Notes: generated from the letters alone by a model not told the origin. DNA of 64,000 nt from Candidatus Woesearchaeota archaeon (GCA_017608295.1 JAFCGF010000005.1:62001-126000); one strand, 5' to 3'. Shown: positions 7,591 through 16,541, counted from the first letter of the stretch. Program-made: numbers and translations.

Positions 7591-9030
7591 ATGGATGAAG
7601 GGGCAGCTATTGACAGATTCACAGCGCATGTCAGAGACGCTGCCGCGCAGTTCACCACTCTGCCTCGCGACAGCCCTGTCAGGTTAATCTCACACCTTGA
7701 TGCAGATGGCATCTCTGCCTGCGCAATCATGATCAAGGCCCTGAGCCGCGAGAGCCGCCTTCATGCAGTCAAGGTCATCCAGAGCCTGGACGAGCGCATC
7801 CTTCAGGAGCTTGCGCGCGAGGACTACGGCACATTTATTTTCGTCGACCTGGGTTCGGGGCAGCTGAAGGACATCGCCCGCATTCTCGCCGGAAAGCGCG
7901 TATTCATCCTCGACCACCACGCTCCGCAAGAGCTTGAATCCCTTCCCCTGGACATAACTCATGTCAATCCCCACCTGTTCGGGATTGACGGCACCAGTGC
8001 AATTTCCGGCTCAGGAGTGACGTGGCTCTTCTCGCAGGAACTGAATCCTGCCAACAAGGATATGGCGCACATCGCCATCATAGGCATGCTCGGCGATATG
8101 CAGGACAGATCCTCCCCACTAAATAACATGATTGTAGAATCCGCCATCGCTTCAGAGAAGGTTTCTGCACGCAAGGGCCTGCGCTTCTTCGGGATGCAGA
8201 CACGGCCACTGCACAAGGTACTCGAGTACAGCACCGACCCATTTATCCCTAACGTGTCTGGAAGCGAGAGCGGAGCCATTCAGTTCCTCAAGCAGCTCTC
8301 CATCGAGCCAAAGGATGATAGACAGCAGTGGAGGCGCATGATTGACCTCAGTGAGGAGGAGATGAAACAGCTCGCCACAGGTATCATCCTGCGCCGCACC
8401 ACCGGAGATGCCCCCCAGGATAGCCCAGAAGACATAATGGGAGATGTTTATATCATGCCCGGCGAGAAGGAAGGCACTCCCTTACGGGACGCAAAAGAGT
8501 TCTCCACAGTGCTCAACGCATGCGGGCGCATGAACCGCGCTTCAGTGGGCATCGGCGCCTGCCTCGGCAATCCCGCGCTGAAGAAGGCTGCCCTTGACAC
8601 TGTCGCAGAATACCGGCGAAGTATCATGAACGCACTGCGCTGGGTCGAAAACAACAGGGGCTCTGACTTCATCCAGGAGAAGAAGGGCTATGTAGTCATC
8701 AATGCCCGCTCGGAGATTCCCCATGCGATTATTGGCACTGTCGCCTCAATACTCTCAAAGAAGAAGCTGTACGCTTCAGGAACGATTATCCTCTCGCTCG
8801 CGGAGACCAATGACCAGAACCTCAAGGCCAGCCTGAGGGTGTGCGGGCGTTCCTGTGAGGTTGACTTAAGAGAACTCATTGTCAGCATAACCCGGAATAT
8901 ACAAGGGGCCAAGGCAGGCGGCCACAGGGCTGCGGCAGGTGCCCTTATCCCAGGCGATGCTGAAGAGGAATTTGTCGAGAGCGCGCACACTTTCCTCAGG
9001 AAGCACGCCCTTGAAGAACGGGTAGTGTAA
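7591..9030 (+). CDS. RecJ-like DHH-family phosphoesterase/nuclease
   Basis: 479 residues from ATG 7591; a GTG at 7549 overlaps the probable TATA sequence and is less likely. Motifs in order are HLDADG (residues 35-40, DHH motif I), FVDLGSG, DHHAP (motif III) and, near the C-terminus, GGHRAAAGA, the DHHA1 signature. This is the archaeal single-strand exonuclease family that includes GINS-associated nuclease (GAN). It may act in replication or repair, or in RNA turnover. Its position behind uS15 matches the common archaeal arrangement. The substrate cannot be fixed from sequence. Confidence 0.88.
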   Translation: MDEGAAIDRFTAHVRDAAAQFTTLPRDSPVRLISHLDADGISACAIMIKALSRESRLHAVKVIQSLDERILQELAREDYGTFIFVDLGSGQLKDIARILAGKRVFILDHHAPQELESLPLDITHVNPHLFGIDGTSAISGSGVTWLFSQELNPANKDMAHIAIIGMLGDMQDRSSPLNNMIVESAIASEKVSARKGLRFFGMQTRPLHKVLEYSTDPFIPNVSGSESGAIQFLKQLSIEPKDDRQQWRRMIDLSEEEMKQLATGIILRRTTGDAPQDSPEDIMGDVYIMPGEKEGTPLRDAKEFSTVLNACGRMNRASVGIGACLGNPALKKAALDTVAEYRRSIMNALRWVENNRGSDFIQEKKGYVVINARSEIPHAIIGTVASILSKKKLYASGTIILSLAETNDQNLKASLRVCGRSCEVDLRELIVSITRNIQGAKAGGHRAAAGALIPGDAEEEFVESAHTFLRKHALEERVV

Positions 9031-9057
9031 ATCTCGTTGCAGAGCTACTTCTCATCA

Positions 9058-9092
9058 CAATAAAAAAGATGAGGCCGGTCTAGACAGGCCTC
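9058..9092 (-). terminator. hairpin plus T-tract terminator of the 942-aa surface-protein gene
   Basis: Read on the minus strand, GAGGCC and GGCCTC (9087-9092 and 9071-9076) form a 6-bp stem with a 10-nt loop, followed by ATCTTTTTTATT. This is a bacterial-style intrinsic terminator about 10 nt beyond the stop of the surface-protein gene. Nearly the same T-tract follows a second hairpin at 51507-51540. Confidence 0.65.
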
Positions 9093-9102
9093 AAAAACGT
9101 AT

Positions 9103-11931
9103 TTACTTCTTGTCCTTCCGCTCGTAGTAGTACCAGCCCAGCGCTCCTGCCAGGATGACCACCAGCACAATCGTGATTATCAGCCCGATTGGCTTTGTCG
9201 GCGGCTCTACTGGAGGCTCTACAGGGGGTTCCACAGGTGGCTCTACAGGTGGTTCAACAGGCGGCTCAACCGGAGGCTCAACTGGAGGCTCAACCGGAGG
9301 CTCTACTGGCGGAATCTGTGGCACCATTATCACAACGGCGAACACGCTAAAGCCTGGCGACTGTGACGTATAGTAATAATACGTGTTGTCGCTGCTGCTT
9401 ATCAGCGTGGTGAGCTCTTCCCAAGCGCCGTCGTTGAAGCGTATCAGGCGAATATCACCGGCCTTCACGCCCTGCTCAGTAAGCCATGCCCTCTCCACTT
9501 TAAAGTCGAACACAGCTTTCTTGATGTCTTCACTGTTCAACCTCTTGGTCGTGACCTCGAAGTATCTGTTCGCGGTTCCCGGAGTGTCAACTTCAATACT
9601 GGTCGGCTTACCGGTTAGCTTCTGCACCTTGACCTCGATGTTATTGACCTTGTTCTGCACTTCAATCTGGAGATTAGAGAGGCCGACATCTTCATTCACA
9701 TCTATATCCTTAGGTGTGTTCACTTCGATTGTCTGGATAACAGATATAGTCGAGGGCTGAGGTGGAGTCACTGCACCGCCGCCGCCGCCGCCACCACTAG
9801 AACTTGTGGTGAAGCTGGTCGTTGTGTCGGTGCAGTAGTTGTCCGCATTACAGGACTCGATTGTCGCTGTATAGGCTGTCACACTTCCCAATCCAGTCAG
9901 TTCAAGAGAGTGGCTGGTCGTGTATGCTGACGCTGATGAACTCGATGAGCCAGCAACCACACTTCCTGTCGCGGAATCATCAGTCGTCCAGGTGATGGTC
10001 GCGCCACCTGACGTCACAGATGAGGCTACACTGCTAATGACAGGCACAGTCAGGTCCTTCACAGTCACCACATATCTTGTCATCGTAGCGCTGTAGTTAC
10101 CTGTTTCCGGATAGCTCAGATTCACATCGTATGTGCCACGTGTGGCAATCGAAGTAGTATTATCGATCTGCGTGCCTGTTCCGAAATCAGCGCCGTTCAC
10201 ATACAAGGTGAGGGTCGTTCCTGGATCACCTGTCGTGAAGCTGCCGTTGATGGTGAAGTTCGAGTCCTCTCCAACAGTAAGGGCTGCCTCACTGTTATTA
10301 AGGCTCAGGTTCATCACCGGAGTGCCTTTCGCGATGGTGAATGAATTCCAGGCCATACTGTCGTTCATGTTGCCGTACACATCTGTCGCGTTCATGCGAT
10401 AGTAGTGCGTGCCGCCCGGCCAACCATTTAAGGAGTAGTTCCACGTATTCGAGCCGATTGCACCCATCGCATATGTAGCCAAGGTACCTGAACGGTTCAC
10501 TGTGAGATACACTTCCAGGCCTGTGGTGTTCCAGTCAGTCCAGTTCACCGTGAAATTAGCGAATGCGGATGCATCCCACGAAGCAGGTGCCACCACAGTC
10601 TCATCCACGTACGCCGGCGGCGTCGTGTCATTCACATTCACTGTATACGACGATATGGTACCTGTGTAGTTCTGGCTTGTTGTATAGTTCACAATGAAGA
10701 CATAGGTACCAGGCGTGGCGAACAATGTGGAGTTGATGATGCTGGTCTCAGTCGTCACACCTTTCGCTGTGCTGTCAAGGAACAGGTTCAGCGCCGTGCC
10801 GCTGTCACCTGTCGTGACACTTCCATTGAGGACGATGGTGTTGTCCTCCAGCATGAAATAGTTAGTGTCAGTGTTTCCATCAATATCCACTACCAAAGTT
10901 GGAGCAATCGTACTCACAGTAAAGCTCTGCCAGGCCATGGTATCGTTCATGTTGCCATACACATCTGTAGCATTCGTGCGCCAGTAGTGCGTGCCAGCCG
11001 GCCAGTCATCAATGCTATGCGTCCATGTAGCGCCTGTGTTGAACATCCAGTACGTTGATGTCACTAGACTGGCAGTTCCACTGGTATTACGATTCACGAT
11101 AAGGCTCGCATTAACGCCTGTCTCGTTCCAGTCATTCCAAACAATGCTGAAGTTCGCATATGCGCTCGCCTGGAATGTTGTTGGTGCTACCACACTTGCT
11201 GAAGTGTCATTTGGAGGAGTATCGTCCTGGACATGCACGAAGTACGAGGCGTTTAGGCCAGTGTAGTTCTGGCCCTGGGCATACTGCAATGAAACATTGA
11301 TACTGCCTGGAGTCGAGAATAAGGTGTAGTTGGCGACTGCATTAGCCTCATTAGCTGTTAGCATACCGCCAACAAACAATGCCATCTGTGTGTTTTGGCC
11401 TGTCAGTATAGAACCATTAATCCATATGCTGCTCTCCTCGTTGATGGTGATGTCGCCTTCCAGGTTGTGCGTGCCGTTGCTGAAATTAAGGTCGAGGATT
11501 GGGGTGGCAAGCGCGACGGTAAAGATATGGACGTCGGTCCTATTGGTGGTGCCCTCAGAATTGTTGGCGTACATCCTCCAGGTATGGGTTCCCGCAGGCA
11601 TGACCGCAGAGATGGTCCAGTTGGTGATGTTAAGGTCATTACCTGCACCGCCCGCAGTGAGATTAATCATGGAAACGTTTGCGTACGTACCTGAGACATT
11701 CGACTCAAACATCACGTGGGTGATGGCGCTGCCATTTGTCAGCCAGCTGATGTTGAATGTTGACTCAGCAGTCGGGCTGTATGTCGCCAGAGTGTAGTTC
11801 ACTTCATTGAGCGGACTTGGGTCATCCGAACCTGGGTCCGAAGCAAACGTCAGAACGGCAAACAGAAGGAGAATCGTTGTCAAAAAGGCAATGAAAAAGG
11901 TCTTATTTCTAGCATTCTTAATAGTACCCAC
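9103..11931 (-). CDS. surface protein: tandem Ig-like repeats, PGF-pre-PGF domain, PPVE stalk, C-terminal anchor
   Basis: 942 residues. A signal peptide (FFIAFLTTILLLFAVLTFA) is followed by three or four repeats of about 150 residues, each closing with a THYWRTNATDVYGNMNDTMAW-type segment. A fibronectin-like stretch with a Gly run comes next, then a domain of about 120 residues ending SPGFSVFAVV, which matches the PGF-pre-PGF family of archaeal surface proteins. A stalk of about nine PPVE units and a C-terminal membrane helix with YYYERKDKK close the protein. Many N-glycosylation sequons are present. The start is a GTG at 11931, less certain than most. The protein should sit in the membrane facing outward. 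Repeats also resemble each other at DNA level. Confidence 0.85.
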   Translation of the reverse strand: MGTIKNARNKTFFIAFLTTILLLFAVLTFASDPGSDDPSPLNEVNYTLATYSPTAESTFNISWLTNGSAITHVMFESNVSGTYANVSMINLTAGGAGNDLNITNWTISAVMPAGTHTWRMYANNSEGTTNRTDVHIFTVALATPILDLNFSNGTHNLEGDITINEESSIWINGSILTGQNTQMALFVGGMLTANEANAVANYTLFSTPGSINVSLQYAQGQNYTGLNASYFVHVQDDTPPNDTSASVVAPTTFQASAYANFSIVWNDWNETGVNASLIVNRNTSGTASLVTSTYWMFNTGATWTHSIDDWPAGTHYWRTNATDVYGNMNDTMAWQSFTVSTIAPTLVVDIDGNTDTNYFMLEDNTIVLNGSVTTGDSGTALNLFLDSTAKGVTTETSIINSTLFATPGTYVFIVNYTTSQNYTGTISSYTVNVNDTTPPAYVDETVVAPASWDASAFANFTVNWTDWNTTGLEVYLTVNRSGTLATYAMGAIGSNTWNYSLNGWPGGTHYYRMNATDVYGNMNDSMAWNSFTIAKGTPVMNLSLNNSEAALTVGEDSNFTINGSFTTGDPGTTLTLYVNGADFGTGTQIDNTTSIATRGTYDVNLSYPETGNYSATMTRYVVTVKDLTVPVISSVASSVTSGGATITWTTDDSATGSVVAGSSSSSASAYTTSHSLELTGLGSVTAYTATIESCNADNYCTDTTTSFTTSSSGGGGGGGAVTPPQPSTISVIQTIEVNTPKDIDVNEDVGLSNLQIEVQNKVNNIEVKVQKLTGKPTSIEVDTPGTANRYFEVTTKRLNSEDIKKAVFDFKVERAWLTEQGVKAGDIRLIRFNDGAWEELTTLISSSDNTYYYYTSQSPGFSVFAVVIMVPQIPPVEPPVEPPVEPPVEPPVEPPVEPPVEPPVEPPVEPPTKPIGLIITIVLVVILAGALGWYYYERKDKK
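9200..9312. repeat. 12-bp tandem repeat encoding the PPVE stalk
   Basis: About nine copies of a 12-bp unit such as GGCTCTACTGGA lie inside the surface-protein gene, with mostly synonymous differences between copies. On the plus strand they give an artefactual GGST-repeat reading frame. Copy number of such a repeat could vary between strains. Confidence 0.85.
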
Positions 11932-12092
11932 CTCGCACGGGCTGTTGTATAACCTTAGCTATTTCCCAGTGTCAATACCGCTGAAGTATTTAAAAATTGT
12001 GTATCATACAAAATCATACTTAAGTATACTTAGTGACACTAACACATTGGCTACTAGAGAGTAAAAAGTAGACCCCAAACTATCCGAAACAT

Positions 12093-12104
12093 AAATATAT
12101 ATAA
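12093..12104 (+). promoter_or_regulatory. TATA box of the aIF5A operon
   Basis: AAATATATATAA is centred near 12099, so transcription should start near 12125. That leaves a leader of about 45 nt before the aIF5A start, room for the small upstream frame at 12139. Confidence 0.6.
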
Positions 12105-12138
12105 ACAGACTGGTGTTCCACGAGTATCTGTCCTAATC

Positions 12139-12204
12139 ATGGACTCACTGACTATCGAGGTGAAATTGGGTGACTACAAAGCAAGTGCATATAGTTTCGC
12201 TTAA
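12139..12204 (+). CDS. possible 21-codon upstream ORF overlapping the aIF5A start
   Basis: ATG 12139 opens MDSLTIEVKLGDYKASAYSFA, ending at TAA 12202-12204 and overlapping the first 35 nt of aIF5A in another frame. It lacks a clear Shine-Dalgarno site, whereas GAGGTGA inside it serves aIF5A. It may be chance or a translational control element. Confidence 0.25.
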   Translation: MDSLTIEVKLGDYKASAYSFA

Positions 12205-12565
12205 GAAAGGGAATTACTGTGTCGTTGACGGCGTCGCGAGCCAGGTTGTCGACGTGCAGATATCACGGCCTGGAAAACATGGCCACGCCAAGGTACGCCT
12301 GTCAGCAGTCGGGCTGATTGACGGCAAGAAGCGCATCGTGGTGATGCCTGGCCATGACAACATAGCTGTCCCTATTATTGACAAGCGAAACGCACAGGTG
12401 CTCTCGGTTCAGGGAGATATGGCAAATGTGATGGACTCTGAGACATATGAGACTTTCGACCTGAAGATTCCGGATGAGTTCAAGCAGCAGGTTGTCGCCG
12501 GCATCACGGTCCTCTTCTGGGTCATCTTAGGTGATAAAGTCATAAAGCAGGTCAAATCTGCGTAA
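12170..12565 (+). CDS. eif5A: translation initiation factor aIF5A
   Basis: 131 residues, full length. SRPGKHGHAK (residues 32-41) is the hypusine loop, with Lys36 as the modified residue. The N-terminal SH3-like and C-terminal OB-like domains are both present. The start is GTG 12170: the in-frame codon upstream is a stop (12161-12163), and GAGGTGA (12157-12163) is a well-spaced ribosome binding site. The factor relieves ribosome stalling. It heads a tight run of aIF5A, eL40, a site-2 protease and TrmJ with gaps of 4-12 bp. Confidence 0.95.
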   Translation: MTTKQVHIVSLKKGNYCVVDGVASQVVDVQISRPGKHGHAKVRLSAVGLIDGKKRIVVMPGHDNIAVPIIDKRNAQVLSVQGDMANVMDSETYETFDLKIPDEFKQQVVAGITVLFWVILGDKVIKQVKSA

Positions 12566-12577
12566 TGAGGTAATACC

Positions 12578-12739
12578 ATGGTTAAGTTCCCTGAGGCAGA
12601 CGCTCGCCATTTCCACAACGTATTCGTGTGCCGTAAATGCGGCACAAAGATTCGCACTACGAACATGAAGGTCATTCTCGGAAAGGTGCGCTGCAGGAAA
12701 TGCAAGAGCAAAGCTCTGCGGGCTAAGCGTAAGAAGTAG
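12578..12739 (+). CDS. rpl40e: 50S ribosomal protein eL40
   Basis: 53 residues from ATG 12578: MVKFPEADARHFHNVFVC and so on, with two CxxC pairs (CRKC and CRKC) forming the zinc ribbon and a basic C-terminus AKRKK. The length matches archaeal eL40. GAGGTAA lies 5 nt upstream of the ATG. It starts 12 bp after aIF5A and ends 4 bp before the site-2 protease start. Confidence 0.93.
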   Translation: MVKFPEADARHFHNVFVCRKCGTKIRTTNMKVILGKVRCRKCKSKALRAKRKK

Positions 12740-12743
12740 GACC

Positions 12744-13967
12744 ATGGCTGGTCTATGGGCTTTTCTGAACAGCACGCCTGTAGTGATTGCGTTCTATATC
12801 CTAGTGTTCGGGCTCGTCTATATCAAGCGGGATAAGTTTGAGATACAGGCGAAGATTATCGCGCTGTATCGCACTCAGATTGGAATTCCCTGGATAAACC
12901 GCATGGCCGAGAAGTATGGAAGGATTATCCGTGGCTGGGCGAAGCTCATGATATGGCCTGCCTGGCTCTTCATGATTCTCATCTCGGGCTATCTCATATA
13001 CAATTCCTTTGCACTCTTTGCCCAGCCAGGGGCTCCGGGCGGAGTGGGGATTGTGCTACCGGGAGTGAAGGTTCCCGGCTCACCTATTGTATTGCCTTTA
13101 TGGCATGGGATTCTCGCGATTTTCATCGTGGCGACTGTCCACGAGGCTGCGCATGGCCTGGTGGCTGCCGCACATAAGCTCAAAATCTCGGCGACAGGCA
13201 TATTTGTCATGGGTCCCATCCCAGGGGCATTTGTCGAGCCAGATGAGAAAGAGCTCCTGAAGGCCCCGAAGAAGATTCAGACCGCGATTTTCGCTGCCGG
13301 CCCGATGGCCAACATGGTGCTGGCACTGCTATTCTTCGGCGGATTGTTTGTTATGAACGGCATCTGGATGGAGAGTGCCCAGCCCTACGCCATAGGCATG
13401 TCCTTTCAGGCCATAACTGAAGGATTGCCAGCGGCTGAGGCAGGTGTCCCGGCCAACATCCCATTTATCTCTGCCAACGGGCAGATGCTCTACACCACAA
13501 ATGATTTCACAGATGTGATGGATACAATCATGCCGGGGGACGAACTCGTGCTGGTGAGTGAGAGCGGCACCGAATACAGGATTATCGCTGGCGAGCACCC
13601 GGATAAAGGTGATGCAGCAGGTTACATCGGCATCATGGGAATGAAAGTGCATTTCAGGAAATGGTCCGGCATTGATGCTGCGAAGCTCGGCTTCATCAGC
13701 TGGACCCATGAGCTTTTCCTGTGGCTCGTGATACTATCAAGCGGTATCGGCTTGGTAAATTTATTGCCCTTGGGCCCTGCTGACGGCGGTAGGATGATCC
13801 AACTGGTGTATCGTGGCTGGTGGGGGAAGAAGCGCGGGGACGACATCTGGAAAAAGACGAGCGTTGCGTTCCTTGTTATCCTTGCCGTCAATGTTTTCGT
13901 CCCAATGTTCCGCACTCTCCTCAATGCCGCGGTGAGCGCGGTGCTTTCTGCTGTCGGCATGGGCTAG
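12744..13967 (+). CDS. site-2 protease family (M50) intramembrane metalloprotease with PDZ domain
   Basis: 407 residues. HEAAH at 133-137 (after TVHE) is the zinc HExxH motif within a membrane segment. LGPADGGRM, late in the protein, supplies the third zinc ligand as in the (N/L)xPxDG motif. A PDZ-like domain (about residues 210-300, GLPAAEAGVPANIPFISANG) lies between them, and hydrophobic helices are at both ends. Relatives cut membrane-bound regulators inside the bilayer. It sits in the aIF5A/eL40/TrmJ run, ending one base before the GTG that precedes trmJ. The substrate is unknown. Confidence 0.9.
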   Translation: MAGLWAFLNSTPVVIAFYILVFGLVYIKRDKFEIQAKIIALYRTQIGIPWINRMAEKYGRIIRGWAKLMIWPAWLFMILISGYLIYNSFALFAQPGAPGGVGIVLPGVKVPGSPIVLPLWHGILAIFIVATVHEAAHGLVAAAHKLKISATGIFVMGPIPGAFVEPDEKELLKAPKKIQTAIFAAGPMANMVLALLFFGGLFVMNGIWMESAQPYAIGMSFQAITEGLPAAEAGVPANIPFISANGQMLYTTNDFTDVMDTIMPGDELVLVSESGTEYRIIAGEHPDKGDAAGYIGIMGMKVHFRKWSGIDAAKLGFISWTHELFLWLVILSSGIGLVNLLPLGPADGGRMIQLVYRGWWGKKRGDDIWKKTSVAFLVILAVNVFVPMFRTLLNAAVSAVLSAVGMG

Positions 13968-13976
13968 GTGCTGGGA

Positions 13977-14690
13977 ATGTTCGAGGTCGCGCTTTCTGGT
14001 GTTGAGCACGCAGGCAATCTCGGTGCTGTGTGCCGCGTGATGGCTAATTTTGGATTCTCCAAGCTTATCCTTATCAATCCCAAGTGCTCTGCTTCAGACG
14101 AGGAAGCGCGGAAAAGGGCGAAGCATGCGCTTCCCATTCTCGAAAAGGCGAAAACAGCATCCTGGCAGAAGCTCAAGGAGTTCGACCTCATAGTAGGAAC
14201 GACCGCGAAGCTCGGGACTGACTACAACCTTCCGCGTTCTCCATTGCTGCCGCAGAAGCTTGGTGAGAGGCTTTCAAGCGCGAACCTGAAGGGGAAGCGA
14301 ATCGCGCTGCTCTTCGGCCCCGAGGGTGAGGGGTTATCAAACGAGCAGCTGCTTGACTGCGATTTCACTGTCACGATTCCCTCGTCGAGCAAGTATCCTA
14401 CGCTGAACCTGAGCCACGCGGTGGCTGTACTGCTGTACGAATTGTCGCGAGACACACATAGCAACGCGATACAGGCGGATTATCCCCTGGCAGGCAAGAA
14501 GGAAAAAGACATCGCTTTGGGGTTGGTGGAGGACATCATGCCGCATCTCGAGTTCTCACGAGGCATGAAGGAAGAGACCCAGCGCAGGGTGTGGAAGCGG
14601 ATGCTGGGCAAGGCCATGCTTACAAAGCGGGAGATAACTGCCTTATTAGGATTCCTCCGCAGGGCGCGGGACAGGCTGGACGGAAAATAA
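13977..14690 (+). CDS. trmJ: TrmJ-type SPOUT tRNA 2'-O-methyltransferase
   Basis: 237 residues from ATG 13977. AGGTG at 13966-13970, overlapping the previous stop, is its ribosome binding site, so the GTG at 13968 is unlikely to be the start. SpoU motifs are VEHAGNLGAVCRVMANFG (motif 1), LLFGPEGEGLSNEQL (motif 2) and LNLSHAVAVLLYEL (motif 3, with the knot and SAM site). Archaeal TrmJ methylates the 2'-O of Cm32 in tRNA. A helical C-terminal extension of about 75 residues follows, as in TrmJ. It ends the aIF5A operon. Confidence 0.85.
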   Translation: MFEVALSGVEHAGNLGAVCRVMANFGFSKLILINPKCSASDEEARKRAKHALPILEKAKTASWQKLKEFDLIVGTTAKLGTDYNLPRSPLLPQKLGERLSSANLKGKRIALLFGPEGEGLSNEQLLDCDFTVTIPSSSKYPTLNLSHAVAVLLYELSRDTHSNAIQADYPLAGKKEKDIALGLVEDIMPHLEFSRGMKEETQRRVWKRMLGKAMLTKREITALLGFLRRARDRLDGK

Positions 14691-14752
14691 TCACTATTTC
14701 TTGGGACTAACCTTTAAAAAACACCTCTCGCTCCCCTTCTTCAGGTGATACT

Positions 14753-15256
14753 ATGCCTACTCTCGATGAAGTTATCGAATCAGTGAAGAACAAGGAAACA
14801 GTGCTTCCAACGGGATTGTACCTCATGCACAAGGAGGACGACTGGCGCATCATGTTCATACAGAGCAAGATTACCAACAAGCAGGAGGCTGAGGAAGCCC
14901 TGACATTCATGGTGGGCGTGACTTCTGACATTCCTGAGGCAGTGACGCAGGAGCTTGGGCTTGAGCTCGGCTCATACCTCGTCTCAACAGAGAAGATGGA
15001 CGCTGACGAGGTTTTCGGGGGCGCTGTCATGAAGATAACCGGATACCTGCCTTTGCTCAACAATGTGCTGTGCGTTGGTATCCTCGAGGACCACGCATGC
15101 CACGGCTTTGAAGGCGGCTGGCACCTCATGCCTCCAACCGAAGAGCCGAATCTGGTCCAACTCATCGCATGGGACTGCTACAAGGTCATGGATGAGGCTG
15201 GGATGAAGGAATACTGCGTAGAACACGAGATGCCTATTGACGAGCAATATCTCTGA
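14753..15256 (+). CDS. hypothetical protein
   Basis: 167 residues, soluble, acidic and not recognised. The start is well supported by AGGTGAT 4 nt before ATG 14753. It has an alpha/beta pattern with GGWHLMPPTEEPNLVQLIAWDCY near residue 122 and three cysteines without zinc-site spacing. It converges on the winged-helix gene with a 6-bp gap. No function is proposed. Confidence 0.7.
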   Translation: MPTLDEVIESVKNKETVLPTGLYLMHKEDDWRIMFIQSKITNKQEAEEALTFMVGVTSDIPEAVTQELGLELGSYLVSTEKMDADEVFGGAVMKITGYLPLLNNVLCVGILEDHACHGFEGGWHLMPPTEEPNLVQLIAWDCYKVMDEAGMKEYCVEHEMPIDEQYL

Positions 15257-15262
15257 CTCTGA

Positions 15263-15586
15263 TTATCTCTGCTTCAAGAATTCCTTGAGTGTTTTTCTTA
15301 CACGCGGAAGCTTCTTTGGATTCGCCTTTGGCCCCAATATATAATACACCTTCTCTGCATCAGGGCCCCAGGAGTAATTGCCGGGCTCGACCTGAACCTT
15401 CTTCACCTTGAACAGCCCATACTTCGTGCCCTGCCTTAGGTGATAATATATGGTACGCATGCTCACCTTGGGAAAGGCCTCGAGGTATGCCTTGTACAAT
15501 CCATAGCCGTACCCTTTCTTGAGGACGTGCAGCACCTCAATGAGATTCTCCCTCACTCCGCTGCCCGGCGGCCTTCCGCGTGCCAT
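15263..15586 (-). CDS. small winged-helix DNA-binding protein
   Basis: 107 residues, basic. GYGYGLYKAYLEAFPKVSMRTIYYHLRQGTKYGLFKV reads as a helix-turn-helix followed by a wing (residues 25-62), of the PadR/ArsR-like two-state type. The N-terminus is ARGRPPGSG, AT-hook-like. It is likely a chromatin or local transcription factor; its target is unknown. It has its own promoter next to that of tRNA-Asn. Confidence 0.6.
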   Translation of the reverse strand: MARGRPPGSGVRENLIEVLHVLKKGYGYGLYKAYLEAFPKVSMRTIYYHLRQGTKYGLFKVKKVQVEPGNYSWGPDAEKVYYILGPKANPKKLPRVRKTLKEFLKQR

Positions 15587-15634
15587 GCATCCAGCTTTTG
15601 CCCTTGAATTAATATGTCTTTGCGCTTGGGGAAA

Positions 15635-15645
15635 AGTATAAAAAC
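15635..15645 (+). promoter_or_regulatory. TATA box of tRNA-Asn
   Basis: AGTATAAAAAC is centred at 15640, which predicts a transcript start near 15666, 6 nt before the mature tRNA. Confidence 0.65.
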
Positions 15646-15671
15646 GCCTTGGAGTTCATTTGCTAACATCT

Positions 15672-15743
15672 GCCTCGGTAGCTTAGTGGTGGAGCGGCTG
15701 ACTGTTAATCAGCAGGTCGCCTGTTCGAATCGGGCCCGGGGCG
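15672..15743 (+). tRNA. tRNA-Asn (GTT)
   Basis: The 72-nt cloverleaf reads as a 7-bp acceptor stem GCCTCGG/CCGGGGC with one G-T pair, anticodon stem GCTGA/TCAGC around the loop CTGTTAA (anticodon GTT), T arm GCCTG/CGGGC with loop TTCGAAT, and discriminator G. CCA is not encoded. Confidence 0.93.
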
Positions 15744-15758
15744 CTATTGGTGTGCAGA

Positions 15759-16541
15759 GTGAGTTCTATCCTCGAGAGCAAGCTGAAAGAGTTTTCCTGG
15801 CGGAAGAAGCGACTTTCCCGTACCTACACAATTCCCGCGGAGATTCTCGAACTGGATAATCCAATCATCTTCTATCCCGGAGCAGGACGCGACATCTCTC
15901 TCGCTGAGAAGCTCGCCGGCTCACATGCGAGAGTCATCTATCAGGACATTATATATGGGCATGAGGTCATGCTGATAGACAAAGCATACAATGAATACAT
16001 CGGCGAGAAGAGCGTGACAGAGGAATTCCTCGAGTCCATCCAATCACAAGGTGCAGAAGTCATCCACGGTGCGCTCACTGCGGATTCTCTCGATGAGACG
16101 GCTGACCTCGTGCTTCTAAAAGGGGTGTTCGGCTTTCTCTTCCAGAACGATTTCTCTGAGATGATTCTCGCGAACTGCAAAGAAGGGACCTTCATCACCG
16201 GCTACCGCTTTGACCTCGATGTGATGTGCCTCCTGTACGACGGGCTTGAGCGAGTGGATAGCCAGTTCATCCGCGTGCATGACGGATATAGTCATTCAGA
16301 GCTGTACGAACACCTCACCAGGTTTCCCGAGCTGAGCTTCTGGGCGCTGAAGGGCAGTTTCCGCACTTTTAATTCATATAAGATAGGCAAACAGAAATTC
16401 GAGAAGCGTGGGCGTGCACTCGTCGAGAAAGAGCTTGAGAACGCGGAGCCCGATGAGCTCCAGATGTACTTCGATGCCCTGCCCAAGAACACCTATCCAA
16501 AATATCTGCGAGATTTTCTCAAAGACCGTAGAGCACTCTAA
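15759..16541 (+). CDS. hypothetical protein, possible Rossmann/methyltransferase-like fold
   Basis: 260 residues if it starts at GTG 15759 (GGTG is spaced 6 nt upstream); TTG 15747 and GTG 15750 are alternatives and no ATG is available. IIFYPGAGRDISLAEKL (about residues 36-52) looks like the first strand and glycine loop of a SAM-binding domain. ADLVLLKGVFGFLF and EGTFITGYRFDLD follow as later strands. A definite methyltransferase signature is missing. It begins only 16 bp after tRNA-Asn, perhaps co-transcribed, and overlaps the convergent M23 gene by 4 bp. Confidence 0.5.
   Translation: MSSILESKLKEFSWRKKRLSRTYTIPAEILELDNPIIFYPGAGRDISLAEKLAGSHARVIYQDIIYGHEVMLIDKAYNEYIGEKSVTEEFLESIQSQGAEVIHGALTADSLDETADLVLLKGVFGFLFQNDFSEMILANCKEGTFITGYRFDLDVMCLLYDGLERVDSQFIRVHDGYSHSELYEHLTRFPELSFWALKGSFRTFNSYKIGKQKFEKRGRALVEKELENAEPDELQMYFDALPKNTYPKYLRDFLKDRRAL

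Noticed and set aside
9155..9373. Plus-strand frame coding GGSTGGST repeats
   Set aside because: It is the complement of the PPVE stalk DNA repeat, not an independent gene.
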